Shown piece by piece: positions 16,689 to 26,389 of a stretch of 64,000 nt of DNA (positions are counted from its first letter, which is position 1; the number at the start of each line of letters is the position of its first letter). The notes below the pieces were generated by a model that did not search any database, was not told the DNA's origin, and saw only the letters and a list, made by a program, of their open reading frames with translations. Origin of the DNA: [Clostridium] saccharolyticum WM1 (lineage in GTDB: Bacteria > Bacillota > Clostridia > Lachnospirales > Lachnospiraceae). The stretch lies in the NCBI RefSeq assembly GCF_000144625.1, contig NC_014376.1:806001-870000 (forward strand), written 5' to 3'. The position numbers and the translations under genes are program-made.

Positions 16689-17867
16689 ATGAAAAATAAA
16701 GATGTATTAATGCAGGAAAAAACAAAAATTTTACAGCAGATGAATGATGCTATCGCAAAGAATGATGCAGATGCATTTGCAGAAGCTTTCGAGCAGCTGT
16801 CTATGAATATTCAGGAAAATATCCTGAATGAGGTAGAGCAGCAAAGGAAAGCCGGAGATATCGCTATTTTAAACAGTAGGGGAGCCAATCAGCTAACCAG
16901 CGAAGAGACAAAGTATTATCAGGCGGTTATTGAGGCCATGCGTTCATCAAACCCAAAGCAGGCATTAACTGATTTGAATGTAGTAATGCCGAAAACAGTA
17001 ATAGACCGGGTTTTTGAAGATTTAACAGCTTCTCATCCATTGTTAGATGCTATTGATTTCCAAAACACCTCTGGACTGGTAGAAATGTACTTAAATACTG
17101 ATGAGGCACAGCTTGCTTCATGGGGTACATTGTGTAGTGAGATCGTAAAAGAATTGACATCTGGATTCAAGATGGTGCCTATGCAGCTTAAGAAGTTATC
17201 TGCTTTTCTCCCGGTATGCAAAGCTATGCTAGATTTAGGCCCGGCCTGGTTAGATGCTTATGTACGGGAACTTTTAACTGAAGCTATTAATAATGGCCTT
17301 GAACAGGGAATTATTGCCGGAACTGGAAAAGATCAGCCTATTGGAATGATGAAACAGGTAGGTGATGGTGTAACGGTAACTGATGGTGTTTATCCTGATA
17401 AAGTGGCAATAACTGTGAAGAGTTTTGACCCTGTAGAATATGGTGCACTTTTGGCAAAACTGGCAACAACACCGACCGGAAAGGTGAGACCTGTTCAGAA
17501 TGTAATTCTGGTAGTTAGTCCGGTAGACTATTTTACAAAAGTATTTCCAGGGACCACAATCATGAGTCCATCTGGTACATACGTGAATAACGTACTTCCA
17601 TATCCGACAATGGTTATTCAATCTATTCAAGTACCGGCAGGAAAGGCGATTATTGGTCTTGGAAAGAAGTATTTCATGGGAATCGGCACAGCGAAATCAG
17701 GAAAAATTGAGTACTCTGATGAATATCACTTCCTAGAAGATGAGAGGATATACCTCACAAAACTGTATGGACATGGGGAACCTATGGACAATAATGCTTT
17801 CCAGGTACTTGATATCTCTGGATTAAAGCCTGCTGTCATTAAAGTGGAAATGCAAACGGGAGAATAA
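16689..17867 (+). CDS. Major capsid protein (HK97 fold)
   Basis: 392 residues. A helical N-terminal delta/scaffold region (about 1-95) is followed by the HK97 fold, with TSGLVEMY, LPVCKAMLDLG and EQGIIAGTGKDQPIG as family landmarks. The upstream protease is expected to remove the N-terminal part. Confidence 0.9.
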   Translation: MKNKDVLMQEKTKILQQMNDAIAKNDADAFAEAFEQLSMNIQENILNEVEQQRKAGDIAILNSRGANQLTSEETKYYQAVIEAMRSSNPKQALTDLNVVMPKTVIDRVFEDLTASHPLLDAIDFQNTSGLVEMYLNTDEAQLASWGTLCSEIVKELTSGFKMVPMQLKKLSAFLPVCKAMLDLGPAWLDAYVRELLTEAINNGLEQGIIAGTGKDQPIGMMKQVGDGVTVTDGVYPDKVAITVKSFDPVEYGALLAKLATTPTGKVRPVQNVILVVSPVDYFTKVFPGTTIMSPSGTYVNNVLPYPTMVIQSIQVPAGKAIIGLGKKYFMGIGTAKSGKIEYSDEYHFLEDERIYLTKLYGHGEPMDNNAFQVLDISGLKPAVIKVEMQTGE

Positions 17868-17968
17868 CTCGCCCGAGCGCTTCTAGAGTTGAAGCGGAAG
17901 AGTTTAGAAGCTCAATGAAACTGCTGTGATAAAACGGCAAGGGAAAAGAAAAGCAAGGAAGTGAAAAC

Positions 17969-18262
17969 ATGACATTGCTCGAAGAAGTAAAAAACTATCT
18001 GGATATCACATGGGAGACAACGGAAGCAGAGAACTTAAAACTAACAGGTATGATAGAACGTGGAAAAATAAATATTTCAGGAAAGGTCGGTGAATGTGAT
18101 TTTGATAGTGAAACACAGGAAAAGTCTTTGCTCCTCATGCACGTCATGTATGAGCGTTCTTCAGCATTAAATGAATTTTGGAGCAATTACCGGGGGGAAA
18201 TCATGTCCCTCCGGCTTAGAAAGAGAGTATTGAACTATGAGGCTGAAAAACAGCAGATTTGA
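17969..18262 (+). CDS. Head-tail connector (gp6-like)
   Basis: 97 residues beginning MTLLEEVKNYLDITW, the usual opening of gp6-like connector proteins (helical, phage_connect type). It binds under the portal. Overlaps the next gene by 26 bases. Confidence 0.75.
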   Translation: MTLLEEVKNYLDITWETTEAENLKLTGMIERGKINISGKVGECDFDSETQEKSLLLMHVMYERSSALNEFWSNYRGEIMSLRLRKRVLNYEAEKQQI

Positions 18263-18584
18263 GACATTCAATGATGGTTTGATTGAAGTTTGTATTGTAA
18301 AAGATCGTTCAATAGTTGGAAACCGTCTTAATAATAAAATACGCTATGGAAATAAAGTGATTGGAATATCTCGTTTCTATAAAGCGAAAATCGCTTCTGA
18401 TTCAGTTGATAAAGTAATTTCCATACCTTTTGTGCCAGCTATTCAGAGGGGAGATATTATCATTCTTGGAGAAGAACAATATAAAATTTTGCTAATTCAG
18501 GATAAATATGATACTCAACCTCAAAGTAGATACCTAACCTTAGAGCGTATTAATGTGCTTTATAGCGATAAAAGGGAGGGTTAA
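18237..18584 (+). CDS. Head closure / head-tail joining protein
   Basis: 115 residues, beta-rich (RGDIIILGEEQYKILLIQD), matching the size and order of SPP1 gp16-type stoppers. Called from position between the connector and an HK97 gp10-like protein. Confidence 0.65.
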   Translation: MRLKNSRFETFNDGLIEVCIVKDRSIVGNRLNNKIRYGNKVIGISRFYKAKIASDSVDKVISIPFVPAIQRGDIIILGEEQYKILLIQDKYDTQPQSRYLTLERINVLYSDKREG

Positions 18585-18587
18585 AAG

Positions 18588-18965
18588 TTGTCAAAAGGGA
18601 ACATTAAAATTGGCGGTTTGTCAGATGCTATTATGAAAGAGCTTGAAGAATATGCAAATGTAACAACCGAAAATGTGAAAGAAGGAACTAAAAAAGTAGC
18701 GCAGAAAGCGGTGAAAGAATTAAAGGAAAACTCACCAAAGAACACGGGAGATTATGCAAAAAGTTGGAAGAGCAAAGTCACAAGTGAAACCAGCCATTCC
18801 ATAACATCAACAATTTATGCAGGAAACGGACAATATCGATTAACACATCTTCTCGAGAAGGGACATGCAAAGCGTGGAGGCGGAAGGGTAGAAGGTAATC
18901 CGCATATAGCGCCAGTGGAAAAGATGTGTCGTGATCAATTAATGGAGGAAATAAAAAAGCTGTGA
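18588..18965 (+). CDS. HK97 gp10-like tail completion protein
   Basis: 125 residues, TTG start. The pattern PKNTGDYAKSWKSK and the C-terminal GGRVEGNPHIAPVEK are the signature of the HK97-gp10 family. Overlaps the next gene by 4 bases. Confidence 0.85.
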   Translation: MSKGNIKIGGLSDAIMKELEEYANVTTENVKEGTKKVAQKAVKELKENSPKNTGDYAKSWKSKVTSETSHSITSTIYAGNGQYRLTHLLEKGHAKRGGGRVEGNPHIAPVEKMCRDQLMEEIKKL

Positions 18966-19294
18966 GTATCAATGATATAAAACAGATGCTAAATGAAACG
19001 GGAATCAAGTATAAGTATCATCATTTTGAAACGGAGGAGGCCATAGCCCCTCCGTTTTTAGTATGGATACTGCCGGGAACACAAAATTTTATGGCAGATG
19101 GAATTACGTATCATGGTATATCTGAACTTGATATTGAACTGTACACGGATAAGAAAGATTTTAAGTTAGAAAAAAGCATTGAGGAAGTCTTGAAAAGATA
19201 CGGACTACCATGGAATAAAACAGAACAGTATATAGAATCTGAAAACATGTTTGAAGTCCTTTATGAAATGGAGGTATTAATAAGTGGCGAATAA
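18962..19294 (+). CDS. Tail terminator-like protein
   Basis: 110 residues, GTG start. Sequence PPFLVWILPGTQNFMADG and DIELYTDKKDF fit tail terminator (gp17-like) proteins that cap the tail tube. Position before the major tail protein supports it. Confidence 0.65.
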   Translation: MSINDIKQMLNETGIKYKYHHFETEEAIAPPFLVWILPGTQNFMADGITYHGISELDIELYTDKKDFKLEKSIEEVLKRYGLPWNKTEQYIESENMFEVLYEMEVLISGE

Positions 19295-19853
19295 AGTCAA
19301 ATACAATTTAAAGAATACGCATTATGCAAAAATTACAACTGATGAAACTGGAGTGATAACGTTTAGCAAACCAGTACCAATTCCTGGATCAGTGAGCATT
19401 TCCCTTGATGCACAGGGAGACATTACACCGTTCTATGCTGATGGAATCGTATATTACAAGTCAGCTTCAAACAATGGGTATGAGGGAGATTTAGAGATTG
19501 CTCTTGTTCCTGAGAGCTTCCGAACGGATATCCTTGGTGAAACGCTGGATAGCAAAAAAGTGCTGATAGAAAACTCGGAATCAAATGGATCAACGTTTGC
19601 ATTACTGTTTGAATTTTCGGGTGATGAAAAGGCCATCAGGCACGTGCTATACAATTGTGTTTCCACAAGGCCATCATTGGAATCACAGACAAAAGAAGAT
19701 ACCGTTGAACCTGTAACGGAGACACTTACTATTTCTGCAACACCTTTAGCAAACGGAAATGTAAAGGCGAAAACCGGAAATGATACCGATCCGACAACAT
19801 ATAACGGCTGGTACAGTGCAGTTTACGAACCAACAGAAGAAGAGGGAGAATGA
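19284..19853 (+). CDS. Major tail tube protein (phi13 type)
   Basis: 189 residues, GTG start. N-terminal NTHYAKIT and PVPIPGSVSISL plus internal GYEGDLEIALVPESF are typical of the phi13/phage major tail family. Forms the non-contractile tube. Confidence 0.88.
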   Translation: MANKVKYNLKNTHYAKITTDETGVITFSKPVPIPGSVSISLDAQGDITPFYADGIVYYKSASNNGYEGDLEIALVPESFRTDILGETLDSKKVLIENSESNGSTFALLFEFSGDEKAIRHVLYNCVSTRPSLESQTKEDTVEPVTETLTISATPLANGNVKAKTGNDTDPTTYNGWYSAVYEPTEEEGE

Positions 19854-19856
19854 TAA

Positions 19857-20231
19857 ATGCTGAAAAAAGATATTGAAATTGATGGTAAGTTAGTGCCGTT
19901 CAGGGCTTCTGCAACCATTCCGAGGTTGTACCGGGCACAGTTTAAGCGTGATATTTTTAAAGACCTTTTGAAACTGGAAAGATCAATCCAATCAAATGAT
20001 GAAGAATCCAGCGAATTACCGATTGATGATTTGGAAATGTTTGAAAATGTGGCGTATATTATGGCAAAGCACGCAGACCCAAAGCAACCGGGAACCCCAG
20101 AAGATTGGCTTGATCAGTTCGATACATTTTCAATTTATTCAATACTTCCGCAGATTCTTGATTTATGGAATCTTAATACATACACAGAATCCGAATCAAA
20201 AAAAAAGCAAGACCAAGCAGCCGGGAAATGA
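19857..20231 (+). CDS. Tail assembly chaperone, G-type product
   Basis: 124 residues. It sits between tail tube and tape measure, the fixed place of the G/GT chaperones. Near its end is the heptamer A-AAA-AAG (20201-20207) in the correct frame for -1 slippage. Slippage yields the longer GT product ending at 20392. It coats the tape measure during assembly. Confidence 0.88.
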   Translation: MLKKDIEIDGKLVPFRASATIPRLYRAQFKRDIFKDLLKLERSIQSNDEESSELPIDDLEMFENVAYIMAKHADPKQPGTPEDWLDQFDTFSIYSILPQILDLWNLNTYTESESKKKQDQAAGK

Positions 20232-20392
20232 CAACTCCCCTTTTTATGTTACGCACAGCGCAATTAGGTGTATCAATCGGTGATATGGACCTTCTCACGA
20301 TTGGCCTTATCATGGACATGTACACCGAAAGCACGAACGATAATGCAAAGTATCCTGACATGGCAACTCAAAATGATTTTGATAAGTTTTAG
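20207..20392 (+). CDS. Tail assembly chaperone, T extension via -1 frameshift
   Basis: 61 codons in the -1 frame after the slippery site. It has no start of its own but a well-conserved ending: the frame reads through RTAQLGVSIGDMDLLTIGLI and finishes NDFDKF, the usual T-domain form in Clostridia phages. Joined to the upstream gene it gives a protein of about 178 residues. Confidence 0.85.
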   Translation, partial: ARPSSREMTTPLFMLRTAQLGVSIGDMDLLTIGLIMDMYTESTNDNAKYPDMATQNDFDKF

Positions 20393-20403
20393 GAGGTGGT
20401 ATC

Positions 20404-23040
20404 TTGGCTGATAGAATCAAAGGAATAACTATTGAAATCGGTGGGGATACCACTGGACTAAATAAAGCCTTGGGCGGCGTGAACAAAGAAATAAGAAATA
20501 CTCAGTCGCAGCTTAAAGACGTTGAACGCCTATTAAAACTTGATCCATCGAATACGGAGTTATTAAGCCAGAAGCAAAAGCTATTAACACAAGCTATATC
20601 TGATACAGCAAATAAACTGGAAACCCTGAAAACAGCCGAACAGCAGGCGCAGCAACAATTCGCAGAAGGAAAGATAAACCAACAGCAATATGATGCACTG
20701 AAACGTGAAATTATTGAGACTGAAAAGCAGTTAGATTCATTGAAAGAATCAGCGAAAAATGCAAACGTAACATTGCAGCAAATTAGCCTTGCAGGCGATA
20801 AATTACAGGAATTTGGAGGGAAAATATCAGGTGTAGGCGAAAAACTTTTACCAGTAACGGGTGCAATCGCTGGAATCGGAGCGGCAGGAATCGCCGCAGC
20901 CTTGGAACTTGATGATGGTTATGATACTATCATTACAAAAACAGGAGCAACCGGGGAAGCACTGGAAGGTCTTAATAAAGTCGCAGATGATATTTTTTCA
21001 AACTTGCCAACAAGTATGGAGAATGCTGGGACGGCGGTTGGAGAGGTAAACACAAGATTCGGAGCTACCGGGGATGTATTAGAAGATTTATCAACAAAGT
21101 TTATTCAGTTTGCAGAAATTAACGGAGTTGACTTAAATAATTCCATTGGAACAGTTGATAAAATTATGGAACAGTGGAATATTGACATGTCAGAAACTGG
21201 TGATGTACTTGGTATTATCACTAAAAAAGGTCAGGATACTGGAATAAGTGTTGATGCCCTGATGGACAGCGTACAGAAAAATGGTGCTACATTTAAAGAA
21301 ATGGGGCTTAATCTAGCCCAGTCTATTGACTTGATGGCACAATTCGAAGCAAATGGCGTAAATGCGGAAACCGCAATCGCTGGGCTAAAAAAATCGATAA
21401 AGAATTACACATCAGAAGGGAAAAGTACAGAAGAAGCTCTTAAGCTTACGATTGGCAGCATTAAAGAAGCAAAGACTGAGACAGAAGCTCTGGCAATAGC
21501 GCAAAATATATTTGGAGCCAAGGGTGCGGCTGAAATGTCAAAGGCAATCAGGGAAGGAAGAATTGATCTAAATGATCTTTCTTCTTCTATGTCGGAGTAT
21601 GGAACTGTGGTTGAAGATACTTTTAATGCAACCCTTGATCCATGGGACGATGCCAAAGTGGCAATGAATAATTTGAAACTGGCAGGCGCAGACCTGGGGA
21701 GTACTTTATTATCAACATTGCAGCCGACAATTACAGCGGTAGTTAATAAGGTAAAAGAGCTTACAAAATGGTTTGAAGGATTAAGTGATTCACAGAAGGA
21801 AAACATTGTTAAAATACTTGCCATAGTTGCCGCAATCGGCCCGTTGCTCATTATTATAGGAAAAGTAGTAGCAGGCGTGGGTACGCTGATAAAAGTGTTT
21901 GGAACGGTTAGCAGTTTGTTTTCTGCGTCATCGGCTGCTTTAGGAGCAGGAGGGGCAGCAGCCACCGGATTTGGAAGTGCGATTACTGCGCTTGCTGGTC
22001 CGATAGCGATTATTATTGCAGCAATAGCAGCCTTTATAGCAATATTTGTCACTCTTTACAAAAACAACGAAGATTTTAGAAATAAAGTACAGGAAGTATG
22101 GTCACAAATACAGGAAATTATAGGCGGAATAATTGAGAACATAAAGGGGATTATTTCTGGATTTATAGCCATAGCTTCAGCATTATGGCAGCAATATGGT
22201 GATGATATGACAATCATCATATCAAATGCATTTAGCTACATTTCTGACTTTATCAAAACTGCAATTACTTTGATTCGAGATATCCTGAGTGTTGTACTTG
22301 CGGTAATAAAAGGTGACTGGTCTGGCGCATGGGAAGCCATGAAAACACTGGTTTCAAATTTATTTGATGGAATTAAGAATATAGTTTCAAGTGGAATAGA
22401 TTTGATCAAAAGCATAATCAAGCTGGGTACCGATATTACAAAAGATATATTTGAAGCTTTTAAAGATAAAGTCATTGAGATATTTTATAATCTGCAAGGT
22501 AAACTATCGGAAAAGATAACTGAAATAAAAGAAACAATCATTAATGGTATTGGTGCGGCCGTTGATTGGATCAAGGCACTGCCAGGGCAGGCCATAGAAT
22601 GGGGAAAAGATTTTATTGACGGATTCGTGTCAGGAATCAAAGAAAAGATTGGTGATGTGACTGATGCTATAAAGGGGGTCGCTGAAAAAATTACTGCTTA
22701 TATCCATTTCTCTCGCCCGGACATTGGACCACTAAGAGAGTATGAAAAGTGGATGCCCGATATGATTACAGGCATGGCAAAAGGAATCAAAGATAATGCA
22801 TGGAAAATCACCGATCAGCTAAGAGGGCTTACCGGATCAATGTCATACATGATCAATGGAGAATCCGGTTCATACTCTGCCGATCTATCAAAGATTGAGG
22901 GATTGCTTGGTTATTATCTTCCTGGAATGACTGGTGGATCAAATATTGTACTTGATGATGGCGCACTTGTTGGGAAGATGCTCCCAAATATTGATTCAGG
23001 GCTTACAAATTTTAAAGACACAAAGGGGAGGAATGGGTAA
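20404..23040 (+). CDS. Tape measure protein
   Basis: 878 residues, TTG start. N-terminal coiled coils (about 15-125), a phage_min_tail-type region (about 140-450), and hydrophobic segments at about 465-550 (ILAIVAAIGPLLIIIGKVV, AIIIAAIAAFIAIFVTLY) are followed by a helical tail. The length sets tail length and the hydrophobic parts probably aid DNA entry through the membrane. Confidence 0.92.
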   Translation: MADRIKGITIEIGGDTTGLNKALGGVNKEIRNTQSQLKDVERLLKLDPSNTELLSQKQKLLTQAISDTANKLETLKTAEQQAQQQFAEGKINQQQYDALKREIIETEKQLDSLKESAKNANVTLQQISLAGDKLQEFGGKISGVGEKLLPVTGAIAGIGAAGIAAALELDDGYDTIITKTGATGEALEGLNKVADDIFSNLPTSMENAGTAVGEVNTRFGATGDVLEDLSTKFIQFAEINGVDLNNSIGTVDKIMEQWNIDMSETGDVLGIITKKGQDTGISVDALMDSVQKNGATFKEMGLNLAQSIDLMAQFEANGVNAETAIAGLKKSIKNYTSEGKSTEEALKLTIGSIKEAKTETEALAIAQNIFGAKGAAEMSKAIREGRIDLNDLSSSMSEYGTVVEDTFNATLDPWDDAKVAMNNLKLAGADLGSTLLSTLQPTITAVVNKVKELTKWFEGLSDSQKENIVKILAIVAAIGPLLIIIGKVVAGVGTLIKVFGTVSSLFSASSAALGAGGAAATGFGSAITALAGPIAIIIAAIAAFIAIFVTLYKNNEDFRNKVQEVWSQIQEIIGGIIENIKGIISGFIAIASALWQQYGDDMTIIISNAFSYISDFIKTAITLIRDILSVVLAVIKGDWSGAWEAMKTLVSNLFDGIKNIVSSGIDLIKSIIKLGTDITKDIFEAFKDKVIEIFYNLQGKLSEKITEIKETIINGIGAAVDWIKALPGQAIEWGKDFIDGFVSGIKEKIGDVTDAIKGVAEKITAYIHFSRPDIGPLREYEKWMPDMITGMAKGIKDNAWKITDQLRGLTGSMSYMINGESGSYSADLSKIEGLLGYYLPGMTGGSNIVLDDGALVGKMLPNIDSGLTNFKDTKGRNG

Positions 23041-23750
23041 TGGGTAACATTTTTAAGAGTGTGAAAATCAATGATACACATATGCTCAATAACTTGGGGC
23101 TTGCGCTTTCCAGGGTCGATTGCGTGCAGCCCCCAGAACCCAAAATCAATACACAGGATATTCCGGGAGCTGATGGGATTTTAGACCTCACAGAAAGCCT
23201 TGTGGGGCGCACGTTGTATAATAACCGAATTATAACAATGGAGTTTGGGAGAGGTCTTGAAAAAAGTGCATGGCCTACGATGTACAGTAGGGTGCAAAGC
23301 CTTTTTCACGGAAAACAGGTCAAGGTTATTTTTGATGATGATACAGAGTATTACTATTCTGGCCGTGCTGCAGTATCAGATTATACCCGTACTCAAATGC
23401 TTGGGACACTGGTAATCACAGTAAATGCCGATCCTTATAAGTATGAAATGTACGGAGGTTTAGATGATTGGTTATGGGACCCGTTCAATTTCCAGACTGG
23501 TATAATCAGAAGCTATAAAAACCTGACAGTATCAGGCACCCGTGATGTAAGAATTATCGGAAGGGATAAAATCATTGTACCGCTTATCATATCAAATGCT
23601 TCCATGACCGTGACATTCAAGGGGAAAATATATAATATCGTGGCTGGAAACAATAAAATTTATGATATTGAGATCATGGAAGGTGATAATACTCTCACCT
23701 TTACCGGAAATGGAGTAATTTCCATAGATTACAGAGGAGGGATTTTATAA
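23040..23750 (+). CDS. Distal tail protein (Dit)
   Basis: 236 residues. N-terminal sequence with PGADGILDLTESLVGRTLYN is the siphovirus Dit pattern. It forms the hub at the tail tip between tube and Tal. Start overlaps the tape-measure stop; its end shares bases with the Tal start. Confidence 0.85.
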   Translation: MGNIFKSVKINDTHMLNNLGLALSRVDCVQPPEPKINTQDIPGADGILDLTESLVGRTLYNNRIITMEFGRGLEKSAWPTMYSRVQSLFHGKQVKVIFDDDTEYYYSGRAAVSDYTRTQMLGTLVITVNADPYKYEMYGGLDDWLWDPFNFQTGIIRSYKNLTVSGTRDVRIIGRDKIIVPLIISNASMTVTFKGKIYNIVAGNNKIYDIEIMEGDNTLTFTGNGVISIDYRGGIL

Positions 23751-25684
23751 TGTATAAAGTAACAGTAAAAACTAATGGAATAGAGTATTTGCTTCATGAA
23801 CCACGGGACGATAGCGGAGAATTACAGTTAATTGATCCCACGCTTTCAGAGGAAGTTGGAAAGAACGGAACATTCACCTTTACAATATCACCACTCCATC
23901 CGAATAAAGATAAGATTATCCCTATGGCCAGTGAAATTTTTATCTATAAGGACGGAGAGAAAATATTATGCTGCCGCATGATTGACAGCGAAAGCGATTT
24001 TTACAATACAGGCCGGGCAACCTGTGAGGGTGAGCTTGCTTTCTTGCTTGACAGCGTACAGAGACCATATGAATACACCGGAAGCCTGTATAATTACTTT
24101 GTGCAGCTTCTTAATACGCATAACAGTGAGGTTGAGGAAAGGAAACGGTTTGAAGTTGGTAATGTGACAATAGCCGGGACAGAGATAACAAGATCAAATT
24201 CCGAATACTCCAATACCATGACCGAAATGTTAGGCCAGCTTACCGACATAAACGGCGGATATCTCAGGGTACGGTATTCAAATGATAAGAAATTTCTGGA
24301 TTATGTAAGTGATTATGGTGGAATAAATAACCAGGTTATACGGTTCGGGGAAAACCTTATTGACCTGACAAAGCACGTTGAGCCTACGAGCCTTATAACC
24401 GCACTGATTCCAACCGGGGCTAAGATAAAGAGTGATGATTCAGGCTCAGAGGACACCGTTGTAAATATTACTTCCGTAAATGGCGGGAAGGATTACATAT
24501 ACAATGAGACAGCAGTAGCGGCTTATGGCTGGATTTGGGGTTCACAGTCATTCGAAGATGTTACGGACCCGTCAATATTGCTTGCAAAAGCCAGAGCATA
24601 CCTTGACGAAGCGGTAAGCATACCGGAAACCATTGAATTAAAAGCCATTGATTTAAGTACCCTGGGGTTGGATGTAGATGCGCTCAAATTAGGCTATTGG
24701 ACCGATATAGTAAGTAAGCCACACGGTTTAAGCAAAAGATTCATGCTTTCCAAAAAGATAACAGGGCTTGCAAATCCGGCAAAGAACAGTATTACACTCG
24801 GCAAAGTGACACTGACATTCACCGGGCAAGCAGCAAAGGAAAAAGCACAGATTACAGCAAGAATTAACGCTGTAGCTTCAAGCACAAGCAAGGAAATAAA
24901 CCGGAAAGTAGAGAATGCTACACAACTCATCACAGGCGGAAAAGGTGGATACGTAGTTCTTGATGTATACGATCCTGATTCAGGGGAAAAGATACATCCA
25001 TGGAGAATTCTAATTATGGATACTCCAGATAAGGAAACAGCCCGGAGTGTAATCCAGTTCAATAAAAATGGATTTGGTTTTTCTACTACTGGAATTAATG
25101 GACCTTACCGGAATGCATGGACCATTGACGGAAATCTTGTTGCAGACTTTATCACAACCGGCACTATGCTCGCTGACCGGATCAGGGGCGGCACACTGGA
25201 ACTAGGTGGAACTGGACTTGGTAAAGATGGTTCTATTATTGTAAAGAATGCATCGGGTACCACCATAGGATATTGGGATAAGACAGGGCTACATGTTCTG
25301 ACAGGAACTATTTCAGGTTCTCAAATATCGGGTTCTATCTTTACAGGCGGAGCGATTGATGTAGGCGTTCTTAGAGCTGATGCTGGCGGAGTGCAGTTTG
25401 GTGATTATTATGTGAGTGCAGACGGAACAAATCAATTACACTCATCTGACGGATCCGTGGTTATCCAAACAGCACGGGGTGGCCCTTTCGGCAAATATGC
25501 GGCAATAAATTTAAGTTCCCAAGCAGGAACTACTATACTGTCTGATCATCATTTGGAAACGCCGTTTGTTAATGCTAAGCAGATCAATGGGGATTGTGAA
25601 CTGTTTGGCGATAATTGGTGGAAAGGTTATTCGTTATTCGAAGCACTCGATTTCCTAAATGATAAGATAAATAATCTAAGGTAA
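23750..25684 (+). CDS. Tail-associated lysin/baseplate protein (Tal, endopeptidase tail type)
   Basis: 644 residues. About 1-370 match the prophage endopeptidase-tail (Tal/gp29-like) fold with FTFTISPLHPNKDKI and NIYSE-like hub segments. The C-terminal half (about 440-644) is glycine-rich beta structure with GGTLELGG and FTGGAIDVG repeats, as in tail appendages. It is the last gene before the moron cassettes. Confidence 0.85.
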   Translation: MYKVTVKTNGIEYLLHEPRDDSGELQLIDPTLSEEVGKNGTFTFTISPLHPNKDKIIPMASEIFIYKDGEKILCCRMIDSESDFYNTGRATCEGELAFLLDSVQRPYEYTGSLYNYFVQLLNTHNSEVEERKRFEVGNVTIAGTEITRSNSEYSNTMTEMLGQLTDINGGYLRVRYSNDKKFLDYVSDYGGINNQVIRFGENLIDLTKHVEPTSLITALIPTGAKIKSDDSGSEDTVVNITSVNGGKDYIYNETAVAAYGWIWGSQSFEDVTDPSILLAKARAYLDEAVSIPETIELKAIDLSTLGLDVDALKLGYWTDIVSKPHGLSKRFMLSKKITGLANPAKNSITLGKVTLTFTGQAAKEKAQITARINAVASSTSKEINRKVENATQLITGGKGGYVVLDVYDPDSGEKIHPWRILIMDTPDKETARSVIQFNKNGFGFSTTGINGPYRNAWTIDGNLVADFITTGTMLADRIRGGTLELGGTGLGKDGSIIVKNASGTTIGYWDKTGLHVLTGTISGSQISGSIFTGGAIDVGVLRADAGGVQFGDYYVSADGTNQLHSSDGSVVIQTARGGPFGKYAAINLSSQAGTTILSDHHLETPFVNAKQINGDCELFGDNWWKGYSLFEALDFLNDKINNLR

Positions 25685-25701
25685 GCCCATACGTGCTGAA
25701 G

Positions 25702-25730
25702 TTGCATATAATAAATTAATGTGCTAATAT
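25702..25730 (+). promoter_or_regulatory. Sigma-A-type promoter of moron 1
   Basis: TTGCAT (25702-25707), 17-base spacer, TAATAT (25725-25730). It lies inside the late operon yet directly upstream of a separate secreted-protein gene, as expected for a gene expressed during lysogeny. Confidence 0.65.
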
Positions 25731-25753
25731 AAAAGCGATTGGAGGTGAAGAGT

Positions 25754-26128
25754 ATGAGAATAAAACGTATGCTTTTTGTTATTGTAATAATGCTCTTTTC
25801 ATTAAACATTGCGGCTTTTGCGGAAGAACGGAGACCGTTAGGAGAAGGAGAAACAAGACCAAGGTGGGTAGTTCCGAACGAGGATTACATTCCGATAAAA
25901 AACGCATGGCATCATGAGTATGATGGAGCATGGGTATATCTTGATGAAACTGGATATACGTTACAAAACACATGGTTCCACGACCCTTCCGATGGAAAAT
26001 GGTACTATTTTGATGAGTATTGTTATATGCTTCACGACACCACAACTCCAGATGGTTATACCGTTGGGCCTGATGGAGCTTGGGTAAAAGATGGACAAGT
26101 GGTTGTTGAGACGGTAGCCAACAAATAA
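25754..26128 (+). CDS. Secreted cell-wall-binding repeat protein (moron)
   Basis: 124 residues. A signal peptide (about 1-24, cut after AAFA) precedes three CW-binding/choline-binding-like repeats (WHHEYDGAWVYLDETGY, WFHDPSDGKWYYFDEYCY, GYTVGPDGAWVKDG). ATG 25754 has a GGAGGTGAAG site. No catalytic domain is present, so it is a pure surface-binding protein. With its own promoter and terminator it is a lysogenic conversion candidate, for example masking a phage receptor on the wall. That role is inference. Confidence 0.75.
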   Translation: MRIKRMLFVIVIMLFSLNIAAFAEERRPLGEGETRPRWVVPNEDYIPIKNAWHHEYDGAWVYLDETGYTLQNTWFHDPSDGKWYYFDEYCYMLHDTTTPDGYTVGPDGAWVKDGQVVVETVANK

Positions 26129-26143
26129 AATAATATGATCCAG

Positions 26144-26170
26144 AGAGCAGAGCGAAAACCCTGCTCTTTT
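26144..26170 (+). terminator. Terminator of moron 1
   Basis: AGAGCAG (26144-26150) pairs with CTGCTCT (26161-26167), then TTT. Confidence 0.8.
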
Positions 26171-26181
26171 AAATTTCCCTA

Positions 26182-26227
26182 TTGATTGCCATAATCATAT
26201 GCACTATAATAAATGGTAAAAAATACC
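26182..26227 (+). promoter_or_regulatory. Promoter plus GGTAAAAAATACC operator of moron 2
   Basis: TTGATT (26182-26187), exactly 17 bases, TATAAT (26205-26210). GGTAAAAAATACC (26215-26227) spans the predicted start point. The same 13-mer occurs at 12052-12064. Confidence 0.75.
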
Positions 26228-26242
26228 AAAGGGGAAATGATT

Positions 26243-26389
26243 ATGACTGATAAGGACAAAAAACATGTAGAGTTAAATAATGCCGTGGAGGAACGTGCCG
26301 TTCATTACACTGTGCAATCAAGCGAAACAAAGAATAAGGACATTGCATATATGACCGGAAAGAATACAAAAAATGATAAAAAGGAGTGA
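26243..26389 (+). CDS. Small charged protein, first gene of moron 2
   Basis: 48 residues, very hydrophilic (MTDKDKKHVELNNAVEERAV...). ATG 26243 follows AGGGGAAA and a strong promoter. It overlaps the membrane-protein gene by 4 bases, so the pair is coupled. No family recognised. Confidence 0.6.
   Translation: MTDKDKKHVELNNAVEERAVHYTVQSSETKNKDIAYMTGKNTKNDKKE

Noticed and set aside
17868..17968. Frameshifted C-terminal extension of the capsid gene
   Set aside because: Frames here run 17 to 21 codons but show no domain pattern and there is no slippery site before the capsid stop.
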